Below, in pieces: positions 1 through 6,327 of a stretch of 6,674 nt of DNA. This DNA is from CAIKKV01 sp044346855. GTDB lineage: Bacteria; Verrucomicrobiota; Kiritimatiellia; CAIKKV01. The number at the start of each line of letters is the position of its first letter. The first letter of the stretch is position 1. The translations under genes and the position numbers were made by a program. The notes below the pieces were generated by a model, which did not search any database, was not told where the DNA came from, and saw only the letters and a program-made list of their open reading frames with translations. The DNA lies in assembly GCA_044346855.1 (NCBI GenBank), contig JBIIYJ010000294.1:1-6674 (forward strand). The letters run 5' to 3'.

Positions 1-308
1 CGGCCATCGAGATCGCCCGCCGCACGGGCGGCAATCTGACCGAGGTGTTCGACAAGATCGCCGCCACCATCCGGGAGCGCGCCCGCATCGAGGGCCGCAT
101 CCGCTCCCTCACCGCCATGGGGAAACTGCAGGGCATCGTCGTGGGAGCCATGCCCATCCTCCTCCTCTTCGCCCTGAGCCTCCTGGAACCCAAGATGGTC
201 AAGACGTTCGTCACCTCCTTCCAGGGAATCGCCATCCTGATCGTCGTGGTGCTGCTGGAACTCGCGGGCGCCCTGGTCATCCGCAAAATCATCCGGATCA
301 AGGTGTAG
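1..308 (+). CDS. tadB: TadB-like type II secretion F-domain platform protein, C-terminal part
   Basis: This is the C-terminal ~101 codons of an inner-membrane platform protein of a Tad (tight adherence) pilus or type IV pilus-like secretion system; the 5' part lies outside the window. The reading frame is open from base 3 without a start, so the GTG at 45 is an internal valine. The visible part begins with the conserved end of the T2SSF domain (ARRTGGNLTEVFDKIAATIR), typical of TadB. Two hydrophobic membrane segments follow (about bases 123-185 and 225-285), then a short basic tail (RKIIRIKV). TadB and TadC are known to form the membrane platform on which the TadA ATPase drives pilin assembly. 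The next gene is its expected partner TadC, one base after this stop, which supports an operon. The family call is firm; the assignment to Tad rather than another F-domain system rests on the TadB-TadC pair. Confidence 0.9.
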   Translation, partial: AIEIARRTGGNLTEVFDKIAATIRERARIEGRIRSLTAMGKLQGIVVGAMPILLLFALSLLEPKMVKTFVTSFQGIAILIVVVLLELAGALVIRKIIRIKV

Positions 309-309
309 C

Positions 310-1239
310 ATGGATCTTCCCCTGCCAGCCCTTCTCCTCGCGCTGCTCTGGTCCGTCGCGGCCGGCGGCATCGCCTGGTACTGCCTTCGGCTGTCGACCC
401 AGATCACCTATGTGACGCTGGCCGACGGCCGGCGCCAGGAACGGCGGCTGCCGCCCCTGTTCCGCCTGCTCCTGCCCCTGACCCCCAACGTGATCCGCCT
501 CTTCGAAGGCCCCCGCTACGACCAGGTCCGCCGGAAAATCGACCGCCAGATCCTCGGCGCGGGCTACGAGGGCCTTCTCACGGCGCGGGAATTCCTGGCC
601 CTGCGCATCCTGATCCCCGTGGTGGCCGGCGGATTCCTGGTGGTCCTGATGAAACTCGCCTTCGCCTACCTGCCCGGCAAGGTCGGCATCATGATGCGCA
701 ACCGGGAGTGGTCGTTCTTCATCCTGGTGATCGGCGCCCTCGCCTTCTCCCCCTGGGCCTGGCTGCGGGGCGCCCTGAAAGAACGGCAGCGGTCGATCGA
801 AAGCGCCCTCCCGTTCGTGCTCGACCTGCTGACCCTCTCCGTGGAGGCGGGGCTCGACTTCATGACCGCCATCCAGCGCATCATCGAGAAGCGGGCCATC
901 GATCCGCTGACCGAGGAACTGGTGCGGGTCTTCCGGGAGGTGCTTCTGGGCAAAACCCGCAAGGAGGCCCTCAAGGACATGGCCGACCGGGTGGGCCAGG
1001 ATGACCTGAACACCGTGGTCCAGGCCCTGGTGCAGGCGGACGAACTGGGCGTCAGCATCGGCTCCATGCTCCGCATCCAGGCGGAACAGATGCGCACGCG
1101 CCGCTTCCAGCGGGCCGAGAAACTCGCCAACGAGGCGCCCGTCAAAATGCTCTTCCCGCTCGTGGCCTTCATCTTCCCCGCAGTGTTCCTCGTCCTGCTC
1201 GGCCCCGTCCTGGTCCAAATCCTCAAGAGCGGGTATTGA
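310..1239 (+). CDS. tadC: TadC-like type II secretion system F family protein
   Basis: This is a complete 309-residue inner-membrane protein, the usual TadC length. ATG 310 lies one base after the upstream stop and has an AAGGTG Shine-Dalgarno-like stretch inside the end of that gene, so translation is probably coupled. Visible parts are an N-terminal membrane segment (about residues 4-27), a cytoplasmic basic stretch (about 40-95), two central membrane segments (about 98-120 and 134-152), and the T2SSF domain from about residue 165. The T2SSF domain carries ALPFVLDLLTLSVEAGLDF (166-184), the LGKTRKEAL turn (213-221) and the QADELGVSIGSMLRIQAEQMR block (242-262). A strongly hydrophobic C-terminal hairpin (about 280-304) follows the NEAPVKMLFP motif. 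These are hallmarks of TadC, which is known to pair with TadB as the platform for Tad pilus assembly. No pilin, TadD or other tad gene follows: the next feature is a repeat array and terminator, so this is the 3' end of the tad operon here. Confidence 0.93.
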   Translation: MDLPLPALLLALLWSVAAGGIAWYCLRLSTQITYVTLADGRRQERRLPPLFRLLLPLTPNVIRLFEGPRYDQVRRKIDRQILGAGYEGLLTAREFLALRILIPVVAGGFLVVLMKLAFAYLPGKVGIMMRNREWSFFILVIGALAFSPWAWLRGALKERQRSIESALPFVLDLLTLSVEAGLDFMTAIQRIIEKRAIDPLTEELVRVFREVLLGKTRKEALKDMADRVGQDDLNTVVQALVQADELGVSIGSMLRIQAEQMRTRRFQRAEKLANEAPVKMLFPLVAFIFPAVFLVLLGPVLVQILKSGY

Positions 1240-1270
1240 TTGCCAGTGGTCAGTGATCAGTAATCAGTCC

Positions 1271-1360
1271 GGTCAATGGGGTCAACACGGTCAATGGGGT
1301 CAGCGCGGTCAGCGCGGTCAGCGCGGTCAGCGCGGTCAGCGCAGTCAGCGCAGTCAGCAA
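1271..1360. repeat. 9-bp tandem repeat array, ten units
   Basis: Ten contiguous 9-base units lie between the tadC stop and the terminator. Two units read GGTCAATGG (1271-1279 and 1289-1297) and flank one GGTCAACAC (1280-1288). Five identical GGTCAGCGC units follow (1298-1342), then AGTCAGCGC (1343-1351) and AGTCAGCAA (1352-1360). The five identical central units suggest recent expansion by slippage, with decayed units at the edges. The preceding stretch at about 1247-1268 has looser, related GTCAGTGATCAG-type repeats and may be the seed. Since nine is a multiple of three, the array is open in frame (Gly-Gln-Arg units), but I see no convincing gene there. There are no spacers, so it is not a CRISPR. 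Function is unknown; a polymorphic intergenic satellite is the simplest reading. Confidence 0.9.
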
Positions 1361-1362
1361 AC

Positions 1363-1400
1363 AAAAAAAGGGCGGAGGCAAGCGCCTCCGCCCTTTTCAT
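1363..1400. terminator. Bidirectional intrinsic terminator between convergent genes
   Basis: The stem is GGGCGGAGGC (1370-1379), a 4-base loop AAGC (1380-1383) and the exact complement GCCTCCGCCC (1384-1393). A run of seven A precedes it (1363-1369) and TTTT follows (1394-1397), so four A-T pairs can extend the stem to 14 bp. Read on the minus strand the hairpin is followed by seven T, the stronger terminator, and it sits 20 bases past the stop of the autotransporter gene. Read on the + strand it is followed by TTTTCATTT and can end the tad transcript. Confidence 0.92.
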
Positions 1401-1413
1401 TTAAGCCCTCAAC

Positions 1414-4074
1414 TCAATCGCGTTCCAGGAACATGGCCAGAAGGCGGGAGTTGGACATCACGTTGTTTTCCCAGCTGCTGGACACCGTGCCATACGTCTG
1501 CCCCAGGACCAGGACCGAATACCGGGGCATGGGCGCCAGTCCGTCAAAAAACTGATCCCACTCCAGGTCCGGATCGTTCCGCTGGAACAGCCCGCCGTTG
1601 TCAGTCCCCTGCAGCCCCAAAACATTGATTTCCAGGGACTCTTGTGCCCGGGCCAGGCCGAGCAACGCGCCGCCGCGGTTATACGAGAATTCATTGTCCA
1701 TCACGTCCACAACCACCTTGTCGCCGGTCAGGATGAAGACGGCCGCCGGCACGTCCGGCATGGGGATGATGGGGTCGATTTCGACCTTGCCCGCCGTAAC
1801 GACGGGAACCCACCCGGTCAGGTCGACCGGGCGGCCATTGCCGGTGATCGTGTTGCCCGAAAGGGCGAGATAGACGTCGCCATTCCGGAACTTAGCCTTT
1901 TCAAACTCATCCACGATATCCCCGAGCGAGTTGGCCTCAACCAGGAGCGACGCCAGCTGGCAGTCGCGGATCGTATTGTCCAGGATGTAGGCGTTCAACG
2001 ATCCGTATTCCTGGAACAGCCCGAGGCCGATCGTGTGATTGCCTTCAATCGTGTTACCGATCACGAACGCATCCATCGATCCGCCGACGTTCACAATCAG
2101 GGCTCCGATGCCGAGCGGGAAATCGGTGTCGAAGCGGTTGTTGTTCATGAGCGCCGTCAGCCCGCCGCCGACCTGGACAACACCCGCGCCCACCAGGTTG
2201 TCCTGGAAGGTGTTGTCGGCAACCACCACCGTCGACGGGACAGGGGGCGGCATGGCCTTCAGCAGATCCCCCAGCGTCGCCAGATCCACACCCGCCACCA
2301 ACAGGCCCGCCAGGTTGCGCTCGAACCGGTTGTTGACCACGGCAACCCGATGCTCGGCATGGGAGTCGGGAACGAAAGGCAGCTTGCTTCCGTACGCGAG
2401 CTCGGGGGGGGCCATCAACGCCAGCACGCCGATCGCGTGGCCGGAGAAGATGTTGTTCTCGATCAGGAGATTATTGGCGTCCAGCGCCAGGATCCCCGTG
2501 TAACGGAGCCCCTCGGCGATGATGTCTTCAATATCCCCGAGCCCGGGTTCCTTGACGTTTCCGGACAGCAGGTCATGCCTCAGGCTCTCCAGCAGGACGT
2601 CCGTCAGGTTCCCCTTGAACTCAATGCCGCTGACGGTTACGTCGTCCGCCATGACAGTCAGGCTGCCGTAGGGCTGCCGGGTTTTTTTCGTGGCGACCTT
2701 GCTTTCCAGCACCGGATAAATACCGGAGGCGAAGCGCCTGCCGCCATAGGCGGGGAGGCCCGTGCCCGAGCCGATCAGGGAGATGCCGTCCTTCGTGATG
2801 ACCGGCCGTTCGCTGTAGGAGTCCGACGAATCGTAGACGTAGACGGTCTTGTAGTCGCCCTTCGCCGCAGCCAGGCCTTCGCTGATCGTGCTGAAGGGGT
2901 GCTCGTACGTCCCGTCCTCGATCCCGGACGCGTTATCGCGGTCCACATAAATCAGCGTGTCGGACAAGACCTGGGTGAACGGCTTGCGGACCTCTTTGAG
3001 CAGCTCCTGCTGGGTATACTCGACGACCTCGCGGACTTCCGAGACCGAGGTCTGCACCCGCGGATCGCGGATGACCATTTCGGTGAGGCGGCGGTCGAAG
3101 GGCAGCTGGGCGTTCCGTCGGGCGGGCTTGAATCCGGCCAGTGTGCCGGCGAACGGATTCTTCCCGGCGGCCCAGGCGCCGATGTCGAAGGGCACCTGCA
3201 TGCGCGCGCCCACGTAATAGCGGCTGCCGTTCAGGTCGTCGTCCTCGAACGCCTCGGCGTCCAGCAGAAGGGCCGGCAGGGCCCGCACCTCGACGCGCCC
3301 CTTCCAGCCATCAACCGGGCTGTCCAGGTCGTTGTCGAAATAATAATAGCCGGCGAACAGCTTCACATCCGACCAGTCCTGTACGACCGGGATCGGCAGG
3401 CGCACGCCGAGTTCGCAATCGAAGCCTTCCAGCGCCTGCTCCTCATAGGAGTAGCGGACGTACGGGATGGCGCGCATGTCGGAATCGATCCGCACGCCCC
3501 GCTGAACGGCGGCGTTGCCCTGCCCGTAGGGGGCGTTCCAGTCATAGTCCCGGACCGTATAGTCGACACTGTCGCCGGTTTCCGTCCGGGTGACCTCCTC
3601 CTTGTCGTCGTCGGGCAGGTAATAGTTGGCGCGGGCGTCGATCCAGTCGCTGAGGAATTCCAGGCCCAGACCGGCCTGGTCAAACGTGTTGTTGGCGTCC
3701 GACTCGCGCCGGTCGTAAAAGGCGTTGATGCCGGCAATCATCCTCCGGTCGCCCAGCAGCTGGCGGTAGCCGGCGCCCAGGTTCATCTCGGACTCGTCGT
3801 CGCGGAAGGAACTGCGGGGGTTCATGTAGAGGAGGCCCGAGCGGGTCGAGAAGACGGGGAGCAGCAGGTCGCCGATGCCCTCGACGTTCCCCTCCTCCCA
3901 GGCGCGCGCGCCAAGGGTGATGACGGCCGGCTGAAGTTCCATGAAGGCCGACGGCGTCTCCGCCTTCACCGCGTCGCCGCGGGGATCGGCGGCAGGCGCC
4001 GCCTCCTGCGCCCATGCGCCTGTCCCCAGAATGACACCCAGAAGCACACACCCCTTTGCCACGGTCGCGTTCAT
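1414..4074 (-). CDS. Inverse autotransporter (intimin/invasin-type barrel) with right-handed beta-helix passenger
   Basis: This 886-residue protein is predicted to sit in the outer membrane with its C-terminal part outside the cell. The start is ATG 4074, preceded by AGGAGA with 7-base spacing; an in-frame TTG at 4119 has no such site. Residues 1-22 form a Sec signal peptide with likely cleavage after AWA. Residues about 50-325 match the inverse-autotransporter barrel: alternating strands, GINAFYDRR (115-123) and ARANYYLPDD (147-156) are family hallmarks. A charged, probably helical linker (about 340-367) could thread the pore, as in intimin. The passenger opens with YVDRDNASG...YEHPFSTI (376-397), the usual entry of secreted beta-helix proteins. 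About nine coils with the pattern N-x-(F/I)-x-x-N follow (for example residues 534-553, 575-595, 614-633, 667-687, 692-712, 734-752, 787-807). There are no LysM or Ig-like domains and no C-terminal lectin domain. The role is unknown; adhesion or carbohydrate binding or cleavage is possible, but no catalytic residues are identifiable. Confidence 0.86.
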   Translation of the reverse strand: MNATVAKGCVLLGVILGTGAWAQEAAPAADPRGDAVKAETPSAFMELQPAVITLGARAWEEGNVEGIGDLLLPVFSTRSGLLYMNPRSSFRDDESEMNLGAGYRQLLGDRRMIAGINAFYDRRESDANNTFDQAGLGLEFLSDWIDARANYYLPDDDKEEVTRTETGDSVDYTVRDYDWNAPYGQGNAAVQRGVRIDSDMRAIPYVRYSYEEQALEGFDCELGVRLPIPVVQDWSDVKLFAGYYYFDNDLDSPVDGWKGRVEVRALPALLLDAEAFEDDDLNGSRYYVGARMQVPFDIGAWAAGKNPFAGTLAGFKPARRNAQLPFDRRLTEMVIRDPRVQTSVSEVREVVEYTQQELLKEVRKPFTQVLSDTLIYVDRDNASGIEDGTYEHPFSTISEGLAAAKGDYKTVYVYDSSDSYSERPVITKDGISLIGSGTGLPAYGGRRFASGIYPVLESKVATKKTRQPYGSLTVMADDVTVSGIEFKGNLTDVLLESLRHDLLSGNVKEPGLGDIEDIIAEGLRYTGILALDANNLLIENNIFSGHAIGVLALMAPPELAYGSKLPFVPDSHAEHRVAVVNNRFERNLAGLLVAGVDLATLGDLLKAMPPPVPSTVVVADNTFQDNLVGAGVVQVGGGLTALMNNNRFDTDFPLGIGALIVNVGGSMDAFVIGNTIEGNHTIGLGLFQEYGSLNAYILDNTIRDCQLASLLVEANSLGDIVDEFEKAKFRNGDVYLALSGNTITGNGRPVDLTGWVPVVTAGKVEIDPIIPMPDVPAAVFILTGDKVVVDVMDNEFSYNRGGALLGLARAQESLEINVLGLQGTDNGGLFQRNDPDLEWDQFFDGLAPMPRYSVLVLGQTYGTVSSSWENNVMSNSRLLAMFLERD

Positions 4075-4080
4075 CGGAAT

Positions 4081-4086
4081 TCTCCT
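4081..4086 (-). promoter_or_regulatory. Ribosome binding site that sets the autotransporter start
   Basis: On the minus strand AGGAGA stands upstream of ATG 4074, with seven bases between the AGGAG core and the start. The two alternative in-frame starts further upstream lack a spaced Shine-Dalgarno: TTG at 4119 and ATG at 4089, which directly abuts the G run. This supports 886 rather than 901 residues and makes the sequence after the start begin with a proper signal peptide. Confidence 0.85.
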
Positions 4087-4090
4087 CATG

Positions 4091-4104
4091 CCCCCCCCCG
4101 GGGG
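4091..4104 (-). repeat. Homopolymer tract C5-G9 in the autotransporter leader
   Basis: On the minus strand five C (4104-4100) run directly into nine G (4099-4091), ending five bases before the AGGAGA ribosome binding site. Nine identical G residues are prone to slippage. If translation starts at ATG 4074 the tract is in the 5' leader and could alter leader folding or ribosome access. If translation began at TTG 4119 it would be coding (Pro-Pro-Gly-Gly-Gly) and length changes would shift the frame. Confidence 0.8.
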
Positions 4105-4131
4105 AATCCACTTATTCAAGCATACGCGTAA

Positions 4132-4161
4132 ATGCTAAGCCCGATCCGGATCGGTTGTCAC
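4132..4161 (-). promoter_or_regulatory. Putative promoter of the autotransporter gene
   Basis: Reading the minus strand, GTGACA (4161-4156; 5 of 6 with the TTGACA consensus) is followed after 18 bases by TAGCAT (4137-4132; 4 of 6 with TATAAT). An AT-rich patch directly upstream of the -35 box (4162-4180), unusual in this GC-rich DNA, would suit an UP element. Transcription would start near 4125, leaving a leader of about 50 bases. The match is moderate and the host sigma factor is unknown, so this is a proposal. Read-through from the gene upstream is an alternative. Confidence 0.45.
4141..4154. promoter_or_regulatory. Perfect 14-bp palindrome, candidate operator
   Basis: CCGATCCGGATCGG is its own reverse complement, and the symmetry stops exactly at its edges. 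It lies inside the spacer between the proposed -35 and -10 boxes, a classic position for a repressor site. As a hairpin it would have only five pairs around a CCGG loop and no T run, so a terminator is unlikely. The binding protein is unknown; the regulator encoded at 5233-6315 is one neighbouring candidate, with no direct evidence. Confidence 0.45.
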
Positions 4162-4180
4162 TCTTTTTATGTAATCGTTA

Positions 4181-5233
4181 TCAGGTACGCGAGAAGGGGG
4201 CTTCGCCCATGCACGTGACCTCGCGCCGGTCGTGATAAAGCTGGCGGAGGCGGTACCGGAGGCGGGGGAACTCCTGAAGCATGGCCTCAATCGGCTCCAG
4301 GACGGAATCCGGATGCTCCTGGGGAATCTTGAAGTTGACGATGAACCGGCGGATGTTCCCCTCCTCGAGCCAGCGCTTCAGCAGCCCCTGGGTCTTGCCG
4401 GGCGGCACCAGCATGTCGCAGGCCAGCCAGTCGGCGCGCTCCCACTCGCGGGGAAGGCGGAACCCGACCCCGTCCACGAGCAGATGGCGCAGCCGGCCGC
4501 CCGACGGATGGCGCTCGGGAATCTTCATGGGGCCCCGGTCCACGGCCAGCACCTCGCAGCCGCGCTTCAGGAAGGCATAGCTCCAGCCGCCGGGCGAGGC
4601 GCCCAGGTCCACCACCCGGTCGCCCTTGCGGGGCGCGCAGCCCATGACGTCGAACGCCTCCTCCACCTTCAAATAGGAACGGCTCGGGGCGGCCGCGTCG
4701 AACGGCATCCGGTGTTCCCCTCCTGGGAACAGATCCAGCAGGTCGCGGGCCTGCATGAGGCTCCACCAGGCGCCCCGGGCGGTCAGGCACAGCTGGAACA
4801 CCTTGGCGTCGGCGCCCGCCCGGCGCGGGGGGATGTACCGCTGGTAGAGGTCCGGCGCCTTCTCGGCGCACGCCGCCAGCAGCGCGTCGCCCAGCCGGCC
4901 CGCCTGGTGGGTGTGCCCCGACCCTTCCCCGCCCGACCCGAAGGCGTGCAGCGTCCACGGGGCGGAGCCCCCGGCCAGCACGGAAAGCCCGTCGATCATC
5001 GCCGTGGAAACGCCCGCGGAGACCGGTTCGAAAAAGGGGTCGGCCAGCCACTGGGCGGCCAGGACCAGTGCGTTTCGCCCCTCCCGCCAGGCCTTGGGCA
5101 CGGCATCGCCCACGAGGCGGACCACGTCCGGCTCGCCCGCCTGCAGGGGGGCCGCCGGACCGTACCGCCGGACCACCTCTTCCCGCAACGCCCCGCCGTA
5201 TCCCGGCCGGGCCACCATCATCAGTTCGCGCAT
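4181..5233 (-). CDS. rlmM: RlmM-like 23S rRNA 2'-O-ribose methyltransferase
   Basis: This is a 350-residue cytoplasmic SAM-dependent methyltransferase; E. coli RlmM, which methylates the 2'-OH of C2498 in 23S rRNA, is of similar size (366). The C-terminal half has the RrmJ/FtsJ-type Rossmann fold with SAM motif DLGASPGGW (209-217) and AVDRGPM (230-236). A complete K-D-K-E catalytic tetrad can be proposed: K189 in SRSYLKVEEAF, D273 in ACDM, K302 in VNFKIP, and E338 in LYHDRREVT. The LYHDRREVT ending is typical of RlmM. The N-terminal ~180 residues would be the THUMP-containing RNA-binding region, poorly conserved by eye. The start ATG 5233 overlaps the stop of the upstream regulator by one base (TGATG) and has GGAG five bases before it; an upstream in-frame start at 5305 would run 72 bases into that gene. 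Substrate specificity is inferred from the family. Confidence 0.85.
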   Translation of the reverse strand: MRELMMVARPGYGGALREEVVRRYGPAAPLQAGEPDVVRLVGDAVPKAWREGRNALVLAAQWLADPFFEPVSAGVSTAMIDGLSVLAGGSAPWTLHAFGSGGEGSGHTHQAGRLGDALLAACAEKAPDLYQRYIPPRRAGADAKVFQLCLTARGAWWSLMQARDLLDLFPGGEHRMPFDAAAPSRSYLKVEEAFDVMGCAPRKGDRVVDLGASPGGWSYAFLKRGCEVLAVDRGPMKIPERHPSGGRLRHLLVDGVGFRLPREWERADWLACDMLVPPGKTQGLLKRWLEEGNIRRFIVNFKIPQEHPDSVLEPIEAMLQEFPRLRYRLRQLYHDRREVTCMGEAPFSRT

Positions 5234-6315
5234 CAGGACTCCAGGAAGCGGCCCGCCAGCAGGATCGGCCGGTCGGGCAGCGGTTCGTGAACCATTTTCT
5301 TCCACAAGAGGTCAAGCGCGTATTCGGCGTTCCGCTTGGGCGTGAAGGCATACCGGATCACCGGAAGGCCGTATTCAATCTGCACATCCGAGTTGGCCTG
5401 GGACACCAACTCGAGCTTCACCGGCACGGAAACCCCCTTCGCGATCAGCGCAAGGGCCACGCCGCGCATGGCAATATCGTCGGAGACGATCAGCGCGTCG
5501 GGGAAGCGCCCCTCCTTCCTCCATCCGGCAATCAGCCCCCCCGTCTCCTTCGCAATCTGCTCGAGACAGGTCGAGTCCGACTCGAACGCGTGGGTGCGGG
5601 GGCGCGGCAGGTCGAACCGGGCGGCCGCTGCCAGCGCGGCATGGTATTCTTCCGAGTTCTCGTGAAAACCCAGGATCGCCAGGTTGCGCCGCCCGCGCTT
5701 GGCCAGGAACTCCACCGAATCGTAGGCGAACCGGTAGTAATCATTCATGACGTCGGAGGTGCGGTACTCCTGGCTGCAGTGCACGCCCGGCAGCGGGGTC
5801 CGCTTCGCCAGCAGCGCCCACGTCGCATGCGTCATCGCCACCATCACCGCCCCCGCAAAGCGGCGGGCCGCCTGGTCCGCCAGGAAGCGGCGCGCGTTGG
5901 CCGACTCCTCGACCCGGTCGAACTTCATCGCCAGCTGGAAATCGTCATAGACCTCGGGAATCCAGCCGTGCGACTCCACCTCGCTGCGCACCGCCTTGGT
6001 CAGCGCCCGGACGTAATGCACCGTCTCCTGGGCCAGGTCCGGCTGGGGCAGGATGGCCACCGTCAGCGGCCGCACGACCGTGCCCATCTTCGTCTTGCGC
6101 TCCAGCAGCCCCCACTCGGTCAGCCGCTCCATGGCCTTCTGAACCGAGACGAGGTTCACGCCCCACCGGCGCGTCAGCTCGTGGGTGCTCGGCAGGCGGT
6201 CGCCGGGCTTGATGCGGCCCGACCAGACCTGGTGCCGCAAAAACGCCTCGATCTGAGCCTGGACGCGTTGGCCCGACTCGCGGTCCACCGAAAAATCCTT
6301 CAGGGTCGCATGCAC
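5233..6315 (-). CDS. GntR-type DNA-binding regulator with LacI-like ligand-binding domain
   Basis: This is a 360-residue transcription factor. Residues about 19-82 form a GntR winged helix-turn-helix: SGRIKPGDRLPSTHELTRRW (32-51) then GVNLVSVQKAMERLTEWGLL (52-71) with a wing ending in MGTVVRP. Residues about 85-358 resemble the periplasmic-binding-protein-like sensor of LacI/GalR regulators, including FPDALIVSDDIAMRGVALAL (271-290). This mixed layout is known from AraR-type repressors, which release or bind DNA on sensing a sugar or related small molecule; the ligand here cannot be read from sequence. The start is GTG 6315, with a strong AAGGAGG five bases upstream; an ATG at 6311 is out of frame. 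It lies 10 bp after the ExoD-like gene and overlaps the methyltransferase by one base. A run of seven G (minus strand, 5542-5536) occurs in the codons for ETGGL. Confidence 0.9.
   Translation of the reverse strand: MHATLKDFSVDRESGQRVQAQIEAFLRHQVWSGRIKPGDRLPSTHELTRRWGVNLVSVQKAMERLTEWGLLERKTKMGTVVRPLTVAILPQPDLAQETVHYVRALTKAVRSEVESHGWIPEVYDDFQLAMKFDRVEESANARRFLADQAARRFAGAVMVAMTHATWALLAKRTPLPGVHCSQEYRTSDVMNDYYRFAYDSVEFLAKRGRRNLAILGFHENSEEYHAALAAAARFDLPRPRTHAFESDSTCLEQIAKETGGLIAGWRKEGRFPDALIVSDDIAMRGVALALIAKGVSVPVKLELVSQANSDVQIEYGLPVIRYAFTPKRNAEYALDLLWKKMVHEPLPDRPILLAGRFLES
5239..5244 (-). promoter_or_regulatory. Ribosome binding site of the rRNA methyltransferase
   Basis: CTGGAG on the minus strand, with five bases between GGAG and ATG 5233, lies inside the last codons of the regulator gene. 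Together with the TGATG stop/start overlap it indicates translational coupling and decides the start codon. Confidence 0.75.
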
Positions 6316-6320
6316 GGCGG

Positions 6321-6327
6321 CCTCCTT
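6321..6327 (-). promoter_or_regulatory. Strong ribosome binding site for a GTG start
   Basis: AAGGAGG on the minus strand, five bases before GTG 6315, overlaps the TAA stop of the upstream ExoD-like gene. It supports the GTG as the true start and tight coupling of the two genes. Confidence 0.85.

Noticed and set aside
298..1218. A 306-codon open frame on the minus strand opposite tadC
   Set aside because: The translation is rich in Glu, His, Gly and Asp without a fold, as expected for the complement of a membrane protein gene; tadC itself is unmistakable.
1271..1360. CRISPR array
   Set aside because: The 9-bp units are directly abutting with no spacers, and there are no cas genes nearby.
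1253..1555. A 100-codon + strand frame beginning GTG through the 9-bp array (Gly-Gln-Arg repeats)
   Set aside because: It has no good ribosome binding site, runs through the terminator hairpin and into the end of the convergent gene. It is open mainly because the repeat length is a multiple of three.
4075..4119. N-terminal 15-residue extension of the autotransporter from TTG 4119
   Set aside because: No ribosome binding site precedes it, it would put Pro/Gly-rich residues in front of a well-formed signal peptide, and ATG 4074 has AGGAGA at ideal spacing.
1642..4131. An 829-codon open frame on the + strand opposite the autotransporter
   Set aside because: It is the antisense shadow of the surface protein gene in GC-rich DNA. 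Its translation is low-complexity in Val, Arg, Gly and His without recognisable domains, while the minus strand encodes a signal peptide, barrel and helix repeats.
4141..4154. Terminator of the methyltransferase gene
   Set aside because: The palindrome has no loop of its own, a short effective stem, and no T run after it on the minus strand.
4232..5290. A 352-codon open frame on the + strand opposite the methyltransferase
   Set aside because: Antisense shadow; the opposite strand carries the complete SAM motif and K-D-K-E tetrad.
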